From the NCBI GenBank assembly GCA_036387415.1, contig DASVTU010000039.1, forward strand, positions 372,001-436,000: a stretch of 64,000 nt of DNA. Direction: 5' to 3'. This document shows, one piece after another, positions 42,313 to 50,715 of this stretch. Source of the DNA: DASVTU01 sp036387415. GTDB taxonomy: Bacteria; Acidobacteriota; Blastocatellia; Pyrinomonadales; Pyrinomonadaceae. The notes under the pieces were generated by a model. It had not been told where the DNA came from, did no database searches, and worked only from the letters and a program-made list of their open reading frames with translations. Every line of letters starts with the position of its first letter. Within the stretch, counting starts at the first letter, position 1. The position numbers and the translations under genes are program-made.

Positions 42313-43373
42313 TCGTCTGCCCCTTCGCTGCGCCGAACCAACTGACGTTCTGCATCCAACGCTCTATCATCGCGCGCTAGAAGCGTCCGCGCCAGTCGCA
42401 CGTACAAATCGACGGCCTCCGTCAGTTCTCTTTTCGAGACGCGTTCGTGCGTCGTATGCGCGTCGAGAATCGAGCCGGGGCCGAGCAGGAGCGGCGTGCC
42501 CCAGTTCGGCAAGTAAGCAATGTCGGTCGTAAATCTGACGACGCCTTGCGCGAACCCATCGACCGCCAGCATTCGCACGCGTTCCGAAATCGAAAGATAC
42601 TCCAACTCCGCGCCACGCTCGGCAGCGACGCGGTTCAGTATCTCTTTGATGGACGCGGAATCCGTGGCGAGACGGATGTGCAAATCGGCTTGTGCTTCCG
42701 CCGGAACGATGTTGGAGCGCGTGCCGCCGGAGATGGTTCCGATGTTGCAAGTCGTCTCTCCGAAGAATGAATCCGACGGCCACGCCGTCGCACGCAACAT
42801 GGTCAACGCGTCGAGCAATTTTTCGATGGCTGACTCGCCGTGTTCGGGGTAGGCCGAGTGTGCAGCGCGCCCGCGTGTCTTGAGTCTGACGCGAAGCGAG
42901 CCTTTCGAGCCGGTGGCAAGCAGATTGTCGGTCGGCTCGCCGTTAATCAGATAACGGCACTCCCGCGCACGCGCGTACTCGTTCGCCTGACGCGCGCCGA
43001 GGCTCGCCACTTCTTCGTCAACCGTAAAGAGCAAGCCAATCTCTTGGACGCCTTCCGCACGCAGGCGTTCGGCGGCGACAATCTCCGCCGCCATGATTCC
43101 CTTCGCGTCACACGCGCCGCGCCCGTAGATGTATGCCTCGTCTTCGCTCGAAGCGATGTGCGGCGGCACGGTGTCCATGTGTGTCGAGAAGACGACGCGT
43201 GGCGCGCGTCGCGTCGTCGCAATGATGTTCGAGCGCGTCGGCGCGACCTCCTGCATCTCGACCGCGTAACCCAAACCTTCCAGATACCACGCGAGAAAAC
43301 GCCCCATCTCCGCCTCTTCGCCGCTGACGGATGCGAGGTCAATGAACTGGCGCGTGAGTGCAAAGAGATTCAT
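42309..43373 (-). CDS. M20 family metallopeptidase, candidate succinyl-DAP desuccinylase
   Basis: This 354-residue enzyme has the two-metal site of the M20 family: STHMDTVPPH near residue 68, YGRGACDAKGIMAAE near residue 95, TVDEEVASLG near residue 125 and GEPTDN. It could be DapE; the sequence is also close to LysK/ArgE-type deacetylases. Its place inside the lysC-dapB-dapA-dapD row favours the desuccinylase role. The dapB start overlaps its stop. Confidence 0.88.
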   Translation of the reverse strand: MNLFALTRQFIDLASVSGEEAEMGRFLAWYLEGLGYAVEMQEVAPTRSNIIATTRRAPRVVFSTHMDTVPPHIASSEDEAYIYGRGACDAKGIMAAEIVAAERLRAEGVQEIGLLFTVDEEVASLGARQANEYARARECRYLINGEPTDNLLATGSKGSLRVRLKTRGRAAHSAYPEHGESAIEKLLDALTMLRATAWPSDSFFGETTCNIGTISGGTRSNIVPAEAQADLHIRLATDSASIKEILNRVAAERGAELEYLSISERVRMLAVDGFAQGVVRFTTDIAYLPNWGTPLLLGPGSILDAHTTHERVSKRELTEAVDLYVRLARTLLARDDRALDAERQLVRRSEGADE

Positions 43374-43390
43374 CTCGATTAAGAATTAAC

Positions 43391-43534
43391 CGCAGAGACA
43401 CAGAGGCACAGATAAAGGCGAAGGGAAAAAAGGAAAGGTAAAACAGAGGGAAGACCGCTCGCCGTCGTCTTTACTTTTGCCTTTTCCTGTTGCTTTTTCC
43501 TTCTTCATGTCTCTGTGCCTCTGTGTCTCTGTGG
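43391..43534. repeat. CACAGAG-family intergenic hairpin
   Basis: The clearest member. CGCAGAGACACAGAGGCACAG (43391-43411) faces CTCTGTGCCTCTGTGTCTCT, and inside it AAGGGAAAAAAGGAAAGG faces CCTTTTCCTGTTGCTTTTTCC. Arms of about 70 bases can pair with few mismatches. It sits between lysC and the M20 gene, both on the minus strand. Confidence 0.85.
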
Positions 43535-43555
43535 CATATTTTCAGCAAACTTTAT

Positions 43556-44962
43556 TCAAGCTTCGCGCAGGGCGGAACGATAAAGCTCTTGTGTGTTCTG
43601 TTCAAAAAACGTCCGATGCAGACGCCTGACCGCGTTTTCGACAGACGCTTCTTCGATAACAAACGTGAGATTGATATTCGACGCGCCCTGCGAGATGAGC
43701 ATGACGTTGATGTCGCGTACGGCGGTGAAGACTTTGGCGGCGATGCCCGGCGTGTTGCGTAAGCCTTCGCCGACGACGCAAATCAACGCGCGCCCGTGTT
43801 CGACCTTGACCGCGCCGATTTTCTTCAAGTCTTCAACGATTCCTTCCAAGCCCCCCGTCTCTTCCAGAGAGAGCGAGACGCTGACCTCCGAAGTCGTGAC
43901 CAAATCGACGGCGGTGCGATGCTTCTCGAAGACTTCAAAGAGCGCGCGCAGGAAACCGTATGCGCCGAGCATGCGCGCCGAGGTGACGTGGACGATACTG
44001 ATGCCCGTTTTGTGTGCGATGGCTTTGACGGTGTGCGGCGACATGTCCGTGTCGAAATAGATGATGGTGTTGTCGGCTTCCGGCGCGTGCGTGTTGCAGA
44101 TGCGGACGGGAATGCCGCGCACAACTGCCGGAAGAATCGTCTTAGGATGCAGGACTTTTGCGCCGAAGTAGGCGAGTTCGGCGGCCTCCGCGTAGGAGAG
44201 ACGCGGCACGGGTCGCGCCGTCTCGACGATGCGCGGGTCGGCGGTCAGCACTCCGCTCACGTCCGTGCAGATTTGAATCTCGCGTGCCTGCAAGGCCGCG
44301 CCGATGATGGCCGCCGTGTAATCGGAACCGCCGCGACCGAGCGTGGTGGTCTTGCCGTCGAGCGTCGAGGCGATGTAGCCGCCGAGCACGGGCGTCGTAA
44401 AGGACGCGAGCAGCGGTTCAAGTTGGGCACGCGTGTGCGCGGTTGTTTCAGACATGAGCGGCGCGGCGCATCCGTGCTCGTCGTCGGTGATGATGCAGCG
44501 ACGCGTATCGACATACTCCGCCGCGAGTCCTCCGGCGCGAAAGACGGCGGCGAGCAGAGCCGATGAGAGGCGTTCGCCGTACGAGACGATTTCATCCTGC
44601 AACGCGGCGAGCGGCTCAGCGCGCGTGGCGACTCGCTGCAAGAGTGCGCCCAATTCGTCGCGCGCTTCATCAACTGACGCATCAAAATTGCACGCCGCGT
44701 CCGTTGAAAGGAGCGCGTGTGCGACGTGGCGGTGGCGCGCGAAGTGTTGGTCGAGGGCTTGGCGTGCGTGTTCGGCGTCGCCGTCGTGCGCGCGTCTGGT
44801 GGATGACAGGAGCGCGTCTGTGACGCGGCTCATCGCGGAGACGACAACGACGACCGGACGCGACGCGTGTTTGTCGCGTACAAGCCGTTCGACTTGCCGG
44901 AAGGCGTGCTCGTCCTGGACGGACGTGCCGCCGAATTTCATAATCGTCGGACTGTTAGACAT
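43556..44962 (-). CDS. lysC: Aspartate kinase (lysine-sensitive type)
   Basis: This 468-residue enzyme phosphorylates aspartate, the first step to lysine, threonine and methionine. IMKFGGTSVQD opens the kinase domain; LGRGGSDYTAAIIG near residue 218 is the nucleotide-binding signature. Two ACT domains follow (about residues 315-460), e.g. ICVVGEGLRNTPGIAAKVFT, and imply feedback control. Length and architecture match the single-function LysC type. It heads the leftward lysine/DAP gene row. Confidence 0.93.
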   Translation of the reverse strand: MSNSPTIMKFGGTSVQDEHAFRQVERLVRDKHASRPVVVVVSAMSRVTDALLSSTRRAHDGDAEHARQALDQHFARHRHVAHALLSTDAACNFDASVDEARDELGALLQRVATRAEPLAALQDEIVSYGERLSSALLAAVFRAGGLAAEYVDTRRCIITDDEHGCAAPLMSETTAHTRAQLEPLLASFTTPVLGGYIASTLDGKTTTLGRGGSDYTAAIIGAALQAREIQICTDVSGVLTADPRIVETARPVPRLSYAEAAELAYFGAKVLHPKTILPAVVRGIPVRICNTHAPEADNTIIYFDTDMSPHTVKAIAHKTGISIVHVTSARMLGAYGFLRALFEVFEKHRTAVDLVTTSEVSVSLSLEETGGLEGIVEDLKKIGAVKVEHGRALICVVGEGLRNTPGIAAKVFTAVRDINVMLISQGASNINLTFVIEEASVENAVRRLHRTFFEQNTQELYRSALREA

Positions 44963-45124
44963 TCGTTTCGCTTCGAGTGCCGACTACTCTAAACCACTTC
45001 CGCGCGTCTCGTCACGCGTCTCGCCTGCCCCGACGCCTTCGCCGATTATACAAACGCCCGGATTATTGATACATTAGTCGCTCAAATTCACGCCCGTTTC
45101 GTCACCTTTAAGGATAATAATCAA

Positions 45125-46279
45125 ATGGTAGCTGCCAAAACAAAACCCGACATCAGGTTGATTACACGACTCGTCCCTCCGACCGGAAATCTTGTGCAGG
45201 GACAATCGGAACTGGCAATCGACCCCGCGCTCGCACGTGCTGCTGCCGAGCTTATCGCCGCCAGCCAGAACCACTACAGCCCCGCTGAAGGCACGAAGGA
45301 ATTGCGGCGGGCGGTGGCGGAAAAAATCACGCTGTTCAACGGGGTCAAGGTCGATGCGGAAGCGACGCCTCTGGAACTACTCATCACTCCGGGCGGGACG
45401 GGCGCGCTCATCGCCGCCGCGCAGACGCACTTGCAGAATGCCGCCGCGCTCGTCTTCGAGCCTTACTATCCGTATCACCGTCGCATCGTGGACGAACTCG
45501 GAGGCCGGACGGAAGTGCTCGCGCTCCACGGCGAAACGCTTACGCTCGACGTGGACGAATTGCGCGCTCGGTGTCGTGAGTTGAAGGAGAGGAAGACGTT
45601 TCCGCTGCGCGCGATTATCACCTGCACGCCCGTCAACCCGACAGGCAAAGTCTTCACGCGCGCCGAACTCGAATCAATCGCGTCGGTCTGTCAGGAGTTC
45701 GACCTTCTCTGCATTGCAGATGAGGTTTACGAGCATTACGTCGTCGGCGCGGAGCCGCATATTTCGATGGCGAGTCTCAAGGGGATGTGGGAGCGGACGA
45801 TTACTGTCAATTCGTTCTCGAAATCGTGGAACATTTCGGGCTGGCGACTCGGCTATGCCTATGGCGCAAGCCATCTCATTGCGCCGATGAACAACGCCAA
45901 CAACGTCTTCTACGTCTGCTCACCGACGCCGCTTCAGAAGTCGCTCGCGGAAGTGTTGATGGCCGCGCCCGACTACTACGCGGATTTGAAAAAACGTTTC
46001 GCCGCCAAACGCGAACACGCCGCCGCGATTCTCACCCGACTCGGTTTCGAGGTTTACGATTCAGGCTCGGCGTTTTACGTGTGGGTACGCATCCCCGAAC
46101 GCTTCAACGATGCGATGACGCTGAACGAGATGCTGATTCGAGAGGCGGGCGTGGCGGGTGTGCCGGGGAGCGCGTTTGCCGACAGCGATGCGTGGGACAG
46201 AAACATGCGCCTCTGCATCGCACGCGAAGACGACATCCTCAGCGGCGCACTCGACAAACTACAAGCCGCGTTGCGTTAG
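45125..46279 (+). CDS. Class I/II PLP aminotransferase
   Basis: This 384-residue fold-type I enzyme has TCTPVNPTGKVFTRAELESI near residue 165 and the PLP Lys in NSFSKSWNISGWRLGYAYG near residue 240. It belongs to the aspartate/kynurenine aminotransferase-like group; the substrate is not evident. It is divergent from lysC, so the two may share the intergenic control region. AAGGA stands ten bases before the ATG. Confidence 0.87.
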   Translation: MVAAKTKPDIRLITRLVPPTGNLVQGQSELAIDPALARAAAELIAASQNHYSPAEGTKELRRAVAEKITLFNGVKVDAEATPLELLITPGGTGALIAAAQTHLQNAAALVFEPYYPYHRRIVDELGGRTEVLALHGETLTLDVDELRARCRELKERKTFPLRAIITCTPVNPTGKVFTRAELESIASVCQEFDLLCIADEVYEHYVVGAEPHISMASLKGMWERTITVNSFSKSWNISGWRLGYAYGASHLIAPMNNANNVFYVCSPTPLQKSLAEVLMAAPDYYADLKKRFAAKREHAAAILTRLGFEVYDSGSAFYVWVRIPERFNDAMTLNEMLIREAGVAGVPGSAFADSDAWDRNMRLCIAREDDILSGALDKLQAALR

Positions 46280-46346
46280 AGAGAACGCGTCTGCGGCGTG
46301 TCGGTTGAATGAATTGATGTAAAAGGTTTGCCGACCGCGCGAGGAA

Positions 46347-46397
46347 GCACGGTCGTTGCGGTCTGCGGCGCGGGCGAGAAGCCCGCACCGACCGTGC
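46347..46397. terminator. Bidirectional stem-loop between convergent genes
   Basis: Outer arms GCACGGTCG and CGACCGTGC enclose inner arms GCGGGC and GCCCGC around GAGAA. It lies between the aminotransferase gene and the zinc-finger anti-sigma gene, which converge. No T-run is present on either side. Confidence 0.6.
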
Positions 46398-46409
46398 GTG
46401 AATGAATCT

Positions 46410-46649
46410 CTAGTGAATCGTGGGGTTGTTCAATCTCATGCGTTGCCAGATAAGGTTTTCGTCTGGAAAATCCATTTTCTGGTCTTCGCGTAGAGCCTGC
46501 GCCGTCAGCACAATGTTGTCGAGTTCGCTGAATATCTCCGTACACGGCGGACACTTCGAGAGATGCGTCCGCACCTCTACCTGTTCGATGTTGCCCAATG
46601 CTCCGTCACGGAAATCGCTGAGCAGCGGTATACTCTCTTCACACTTCAT
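46410..46649 (-). CDS. Zinc-finger anti-sigma factor (zf-HC2)
   Basis: This 79-residue protein opens MKCEESIPLLSDFRDGAL and has the His-x3-Cys-x2-Cys motif in RTHLSKCPPC near residue 32, the zinc-binding anti-sigma signature. There is no membrane segment, so it would act in the cytoplasm. The sigma gene lies 51 bases upstream on the same strand; they most likely form a sigma/anti-sigma pair. Confidence 0.88.
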   Translation of the reverse strand: MKCEESIPLLSDFRDGALGNIEQVEVRTHLSKCPPCTEIFSELDNIVLTAQALREDQKMDFPDENLIWQRMRLNNPTIH

Positions 46650-46700
46650 GCTTGCTTCCCTCCACGAACGATTTATCTAGTCTTAATCTTCCGGCGCACG

Positions 46701-47306
46701 CTAGTTGAGCGCGGCATGTTCTCGAATCAATTCACGCAGTTTCAATCTCGCTTTGTGCAATTGGGATTTGGAAGTCCCTTCGGAGATGCCCATCATCTCG
46801 GCAATCTCGCCGTGCTCGTATCCTTCGACATCGTGCAGGACGAAGATGTTACGGTAGCCCGGCGGGAGTTTGGTGATGGCATTCTCCAAACCGATACGGT
46901 CAACTACGGGCATCTTGTCCGGGTTCGCCGTGCCCTGCACAATCTGCACGGGTGTTTCGCCCTCGGTGGTAGTGTATTCGGGGCGACTCTTTTTGCGGCG
47001 GAAGTACATCAACACTTGATTGACCGCCATTCTGTGCAACCACGTCGTAAAAGCCGACTCGCCGCGAAAGCTACCAATCTTGTTGTGAAGATTGATGAAA
47101 GTTTCTTGCGTCAGGTCTTCGGCTTCGGTCGGATTGCCAAGCATTCGCATACACAGCGCATAAACTCGCCGGAAGTGTCGATGATAGAGCGTCTCGAAGG
47201 CTCCCATGTCGCCGGCGGCTGACTTCTGCGCCAAATCAAAATCGGTCGGTGTTATCTCGGCTGCGCTCACGTTTTCCAGTGCCCCCTTGTCTAGCCCTTC
47301 AAACAC
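46701..47306 (-). CDS. ECF-type RNA polymerase sigma factor (RpoE/SigW-like)
   Basis: This 201-residue protein has region 2 (FETLYHRHFRRVYALCMRML, then AEDLTQETFINLHNKI) and region 4 (ITKLPPGYRNIFVLHDVEGYEHGEIAEMMG, with TSKSQLHKARLKLRELI recognising the promoter). It is followed by a zinc-finger anti-sigma gene, which suggests redox or envelope-stress control. Another ECF unit lies at 30.5 kb with a different inhibitor type. Confidence 0.93.
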   Translation of the reverse strand: MFEGLDKGALENVSAAEITPTDFDLAQKSAAGDMGAFETLYHRHFRRVYALCMRMLGNPTEAEDLTQETFINLHNKIGSFRGESAFTTWLHRMAVNQVLMYFRRKKSRPEYTTTEGETPVQIVQGTANPDKMPVVDRIGLENAITKLPPGYRNIFVLHDVEGYEHGEIAEMMGISEGTSKSQLHKARLKLRELIREHAALN

Positions 47307-47342
47307 TTCGATTATCCATCACTTTCTCACGAAAGAAAACCC

Positions 47343-47466
47343 GTGAGGAATTTCAGGTTGCGGATTAACAAAAACAGGCGCCGTTCTGTTTCAACTCTGA
47401 ACCGTCAATCTTGTTTTCAATCTCCAACTCATAGTTTTCTCAATCTCGAATCCGTAATCCGCATTT
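47343..47466. repeat. GATTGCGG-type intergenic inverted repeat (weak member)
   Basis: AGGTTGCGGATTAACAAAAAC on the left and TCGAATCCGTAATCCGCA on the right pair imperfectly, with CAACTCTGAACCG and CTCCAACTCATAG between. It lies between the MBL-fold gene's end and the sigma gene's start region. Confidence 0.45.
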
Positions 47467-47468
47467 AG

Positions 47469-48404
47469 TTATTCCGGCAACTCCCACGTCTGACCAACTT
47501 CCGTGGCGGCGATGCGCCAACTCTCGCGTCCGGCAGCGGCCAACATGCGACGGATAGGTTCATCCACAGGTTCCCGACTCAAACGAAAGGTCGAATGATG
47601 CATCGGCAGGATGTACTCCGCGCCCATCTCGCGCGCCATTCGCCAGGACTGTTCGGGGTTGGCGTGGACGTTGATATAAGGGTCGTATGCGCCGATGGGC
47701 AGTATGGCGAGGTCGATGGGCGCGGCGCGTCGGCTGAGCGCGGCGAAGGCGCTTGTGTAGGCCGTGTCGCCGCCGAAGACGAGCGCGCGTCCGTGCTTCT
47801 CAATCAGGAAACCGCCGTAGCCGCGTCGGTGCTTGTCCGTCAGAGTCCGCGCGCCCCAGTGGTTCACTTCCAACGCTTCAATGCGCGCCCCTTTGACTTC
47901 CACCGCCTCGCCCAACTCCAATTCGCTGACGCGCGCAAAGCGACTCATCAAGTCGGCGTTGCCGCGATGCACGACGGCGTGCGCGGCGCGCGGCAGACGA
48001 CGGAGCGTCCCCATATCGCAGTGATCCATGTGCGCGTGCGAGACGAGCACGGCATCCAGTTGTGACGGCAATTCTCCGACGCCGAGCGCAGGTCGAACCA
48101 GCCGACGCGGCCCCAGAGTGACGCCTCCTGCCACATGAACGCCGACGCGCGTCTGCAACGCCGGGTCAGTCAAAATCCATGTGCCGTAAAAGTTTACGAG
48201 CACGGTCGCATGGCCGAGCCACGCCACCGTGACGCGCGCGTCGTCCCACGTCGCGGGCGTCGGGCGATGCGGCGCAGGCTTCACGGGTACGCGCGCCTCG
48301 CGAATTCGCTCCGACACAAAATGGCGTGCATAACGGCGCGCAAACCCCGTATACGTCCTCAAATTTTTCACAGATACGCTCACAAGAAGCATTAGATGCG
48401 CCAA
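47469..48404 (-). CDS. MBL-fold metallo-hydrolase (UlaG/NAPE-PLD-like)
   Basis: This 311-residue protein has the metal-binding motif SHAHMDHCD near residue 115, GGDTAYT near residue 222 and a late His in LPMHHSTF near residue 275. The arrangement TVAWLGHATVLVNFYGTWILTDP matches the UlaG/NAPE-PLD-like group acting on phosphodiester or lactone bonds. The substrate is unknown. The ATG at 48395 is an alternative start, as the first codons touch the neighbouring repeat element. Confidence 0.86.
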   Translation of the reverse strand: MAHLMLLVSVSVKNLRTYTGFARRYARHFVSERIREARVPVKPAPHRPTPATWDDARVTVAWLGHATVLVNFYGTWILTDPALQTRVGVHVAGGVTLGPRRLVRPALGVGELPSQLDAVLVSHAHMDHCDMGTLRRLPRAAHAVVHRGNADLMSRFARVSELELGEAVEVKGARIEALEVNHWGARTLTDKHRRGYGGFLIEKHGRALVFGGDTAYTSAFAALSRRAAPIDLAILPIGAYDPYINVHANPEQSWRMAREMGAEYILPMHHSTFRLSREPVDEPIRRMLAAAGRESWRIAATEVGQTWELPE

Positions 48405-48536
48405 AACGCCAAAAGGTTAGGTAACAGTGGAAAGGGTTGAATGGGGAAACGGGAAAATGGGCAAAGGGTTGGAATAGAAATGGTCGGGCAACTTCCTTTC
48501 GCCGTTTAACCTTTTGCCCTTTAAGCCTTTCGCCGC
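48405..48536. repeat. Purine-rich intergenic hairpin
   Basis: CGCCAAAAGGTTAGG and AATGGGCAAAGGGTTGG on the left face CCTTTCGCCGTTTAACC and TTTTGCCCTTTAAGCC on the right. It shares its words with 676-765. It lies upstream of both flanking genes (divergent), an exception to the usual 3' position of these elements. Confidence 0.6.
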
Positions 48537-48629
48537 GTTGAGTTTCCTCCGTCGCGGGTGGTGTTGTATGCTTCGGGGCGCGTCTCTCTGGTTTCAAAAT
48601 TCCACCACTTGCTCTGACGGAGGTCACCA

Positions 48630-50498
48630 ATGCGCTCGACGAAGAAGAGTTTATTTCTACTTCTGTTTATCACCGCCACACTCATCGCACTCCCGCCGCT
48701 CAACGCAGGCGCACAAAGACGAAATATGAACAAGACCACCAGAACCGCATCCGCCGCCGCGACCACGAACGCCGGAAAACAGCTTCACGCACTCTTCGAC
48801 GCTGAATGGGATTGGACGATGGAGCAGAACCCGACGTGGGCTTCGACGCTCGGCGACCGTCGTTGGAACGACATGTGGGACGACATGAGTCTCGACGCGA
48901 TTCAGCGACGCCACCAGCATCGTCTCGACACGCTCGCGCGCCTCCGCACGGTTGACCGCAACAAACTCTCGCCCGCCGACCAGTTGAACTACGACCTCTT
49001 TAAGAAAGACTACGAGACGGAGACAGAGGAATTCCAGTATCGCATGTATCTCCTGCCGCTCAATCAACGCGGCGGCATCCAGACCTCCGACGAACTCGCC
49101 GAACTCCTCCGCTTTCAAACCCTGCGCGACTATAACGACTGGATTGCGCGTCTGCACAACTTCCCGCGTCTCATGGAACAGACGTTGGCCTTGATGCAGG
49201 AAGGCGCGCGTGAGCGCATCATGTGGCCGAAGATAACGCTGCAACGTGTGCCCGCGCAGATTGACAAGCAAATCGTCGCACGCCCCGAAGACAGTCCGTT
49301 TTACAAACCCTTCCGCGAGTTTTCCGATGAGATTCCGGCGGCTGAACGCGCGCGTCTGACGACGGAAGCGCGCAATGCGATTCAGAATGAAATCATCCCC
49401 GCCTACAAAAAGTTGAAGGAATACTTCGTTAAGGATTATCTGCCCGCCGCTTACAACGAGGTCGGCGTGTGGCAGATGCCGCGCGGTCAGGAGATGTACG
49501 CCTATCAAGCCCGACGCTACACGACCACCAACATGACGCCGCAGCAGATTCACGAAAAGGGCTTGAGCGAAGTGGCGCGCATCCGTGCCGAGATGCAGAC
49601 CATCATGACGCGAGTGGGTTTCAAAGGCACGCACAAGGAATTCTTCAAGAAGCTCAGAAACGGCGACGAGTTCTACTACAAAACGCCCGACGAGTTGTTT
49701 GTCGCTTATCAAGCGATGTCCAAACGCATCGACCCGCATCTCGTCAAAGTCTTCAAGACGCTGCCGCGCACGCCCTACGGCGTCGTGCCCATCCCCGACA
49801 AGATTGCGCCCGACACCACCACCGCTTACTACAACTCGCCCGCCGCCGACGGTTCGCGCGCAGGTCTCTACTACGTCAATCTCTACAAGCCCGAAACCCG
49901 TCCCAAGTACGAGATGATGGCGCTCTCGCTTCATGAAGCCGTGCCCGGACATCATCTCCAAATCGCCATCGCACAGGAACTCGGCGAGATTCCCAAGTTT
50001 CGTCGCTACGGCGGCTACACCGCCTTTATCGAAGGGTGGGGACTCTATGCCGAAAGCTTAGGCGACGACATGGGACTCTACGACGACCCCTATTCCAAGT
50101 TCGGACAGTTGACCTATGAGATGTGGCGCGCGGTGCGTCTCGTCGTCGATACGGGCATGCACCACATGAAGTGGGACAGGCAACGCGCCATCGACTACTT
50201 CCTCGACAACGCCGCCAAGACCGAACAAGACATCGTTAACGAAATCGATCGCTACATCACCAACCCCGGACAGGCGCTCGCCTACAAAATCGGCGAACTC
50301 AAAATCAAAGAACTCCGCGCACGTTCCAAACAACAACTCGGCGAACGCTTCGATGTGCGCGAATTCCACGACATCGTTCTCGGCTCCGGCGCGGTTCCCC
50401 TCGATGTGCTCGAACGCAACGTCAACGCATGGATTGTTACGCAAAAGCAACAACGCTCCACCGCGCCACCACCCATACGCGTGCGCGCTGTCCGTTAA
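48630..50498 (+). CDS. DUF885 family secreted protein, probable metallopeptidase
   Basis: This 622-residue protein has a signal peptide (hydrophobic residues 8-21, cleavage near NAGAQ). The catalytic-type motif SLHEAVPGHHLQ near residue 435 and EGWGLYAESLGDDMG near residue 470 match DUF885 proteins, thought to be zinc peptidases related to M3/M32-like folds. Length agrees with the family. Function in the periplasm is likely peptide or dipeptide hydrolysis. GGAGG stands before the ATG (CGGAGGTCACCAATG). Confidence 0.9.
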   Translation: MRSTKKSLFLLLFITATLIALPPLNAGAQRRNMNKTTRTASAAATTNAGKQLHALFDAEWDWTMEQNPTWASTLGDRRWNDMWDDMSLDAIQRRHQHRLDTLARLRTVDRNKLSPADQLNYDLFKKDYETETEEFQYRMYLLPLNQRGGIQTSDELAELLRFQTLRDYNDWIARLHNFPRLMEQTLALMQEGARERIMWPKITLQRVPAQIDKQIVARPEDSPFYKPFREFSDEIPAAERARLTTEARNAIQNEIIPAYKKLKEYFVKDYLPAAYNEVGVWQMPRGQEMYAYQARRYTTTNMTPQQIHEKGLSEVARIRAEMQTIMTRVGFKGTHKEFFKKLRNGDEFYYKTPDELFVAYQAMSKRIDPHLVKVFKTLPRTPYGVVPIPDKIAPDTTTAYYNSPAADGSRAGLYYVNLYKPETRPKYEMMALSLHEAVPGHHLQIAIAQELGEIPKFRRYGGYTAFIEGWGLYAESLGDDMGLYDDPYSKFGQLTYEMWRAVRLVVDTGMHHMKWDRQRAIDYFLDNAAKTEQDIVNEIDRYITNPGQALAYKIGELKIKELRARSKQQLGERFDVREFHDIVLGSGAVPLDVLERNVNAWIVTQKQQRSTAPPPIRVRAVR

Positions 50499-50515
50499 AC
50501 TCGAAGCAGAATTTA

Positions 50516-50695
50516 ACTGGATAGACAGGATAAAAGCGGGCTGGATAGACAGGATACGGAAGAAGTGATGAACGATGAGTGCGGAACGATGAAGGATAGT
50601 AGAAAAGCTTTTGTCTTCCATTCATCGTTCATCATTCATCATTCATCCTTTCAGTTTATCCCGTCTATCCCGCACGTTTTTATCCTGTCCATTCT
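50516..50695. repeat. GATAGACAG / GATGAACGATGA intergenic hairpin
   Basis: GGATAGACAGGATAAAAGCG and its repeat GGATAGACAGGATACGG on the left face TTTATCCCGTCTATCCCGC and TTTTTATCCTGTCC on the right; GATGAACGATGAGTGCGGAAC faces TTCATCGTTCATCATTC. It lies directly after the DUF885 gene. Confidence 0.75.
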
Positions 50696-50715
50696 GTGAA
50701 TTGCCCTTTTCAAAA

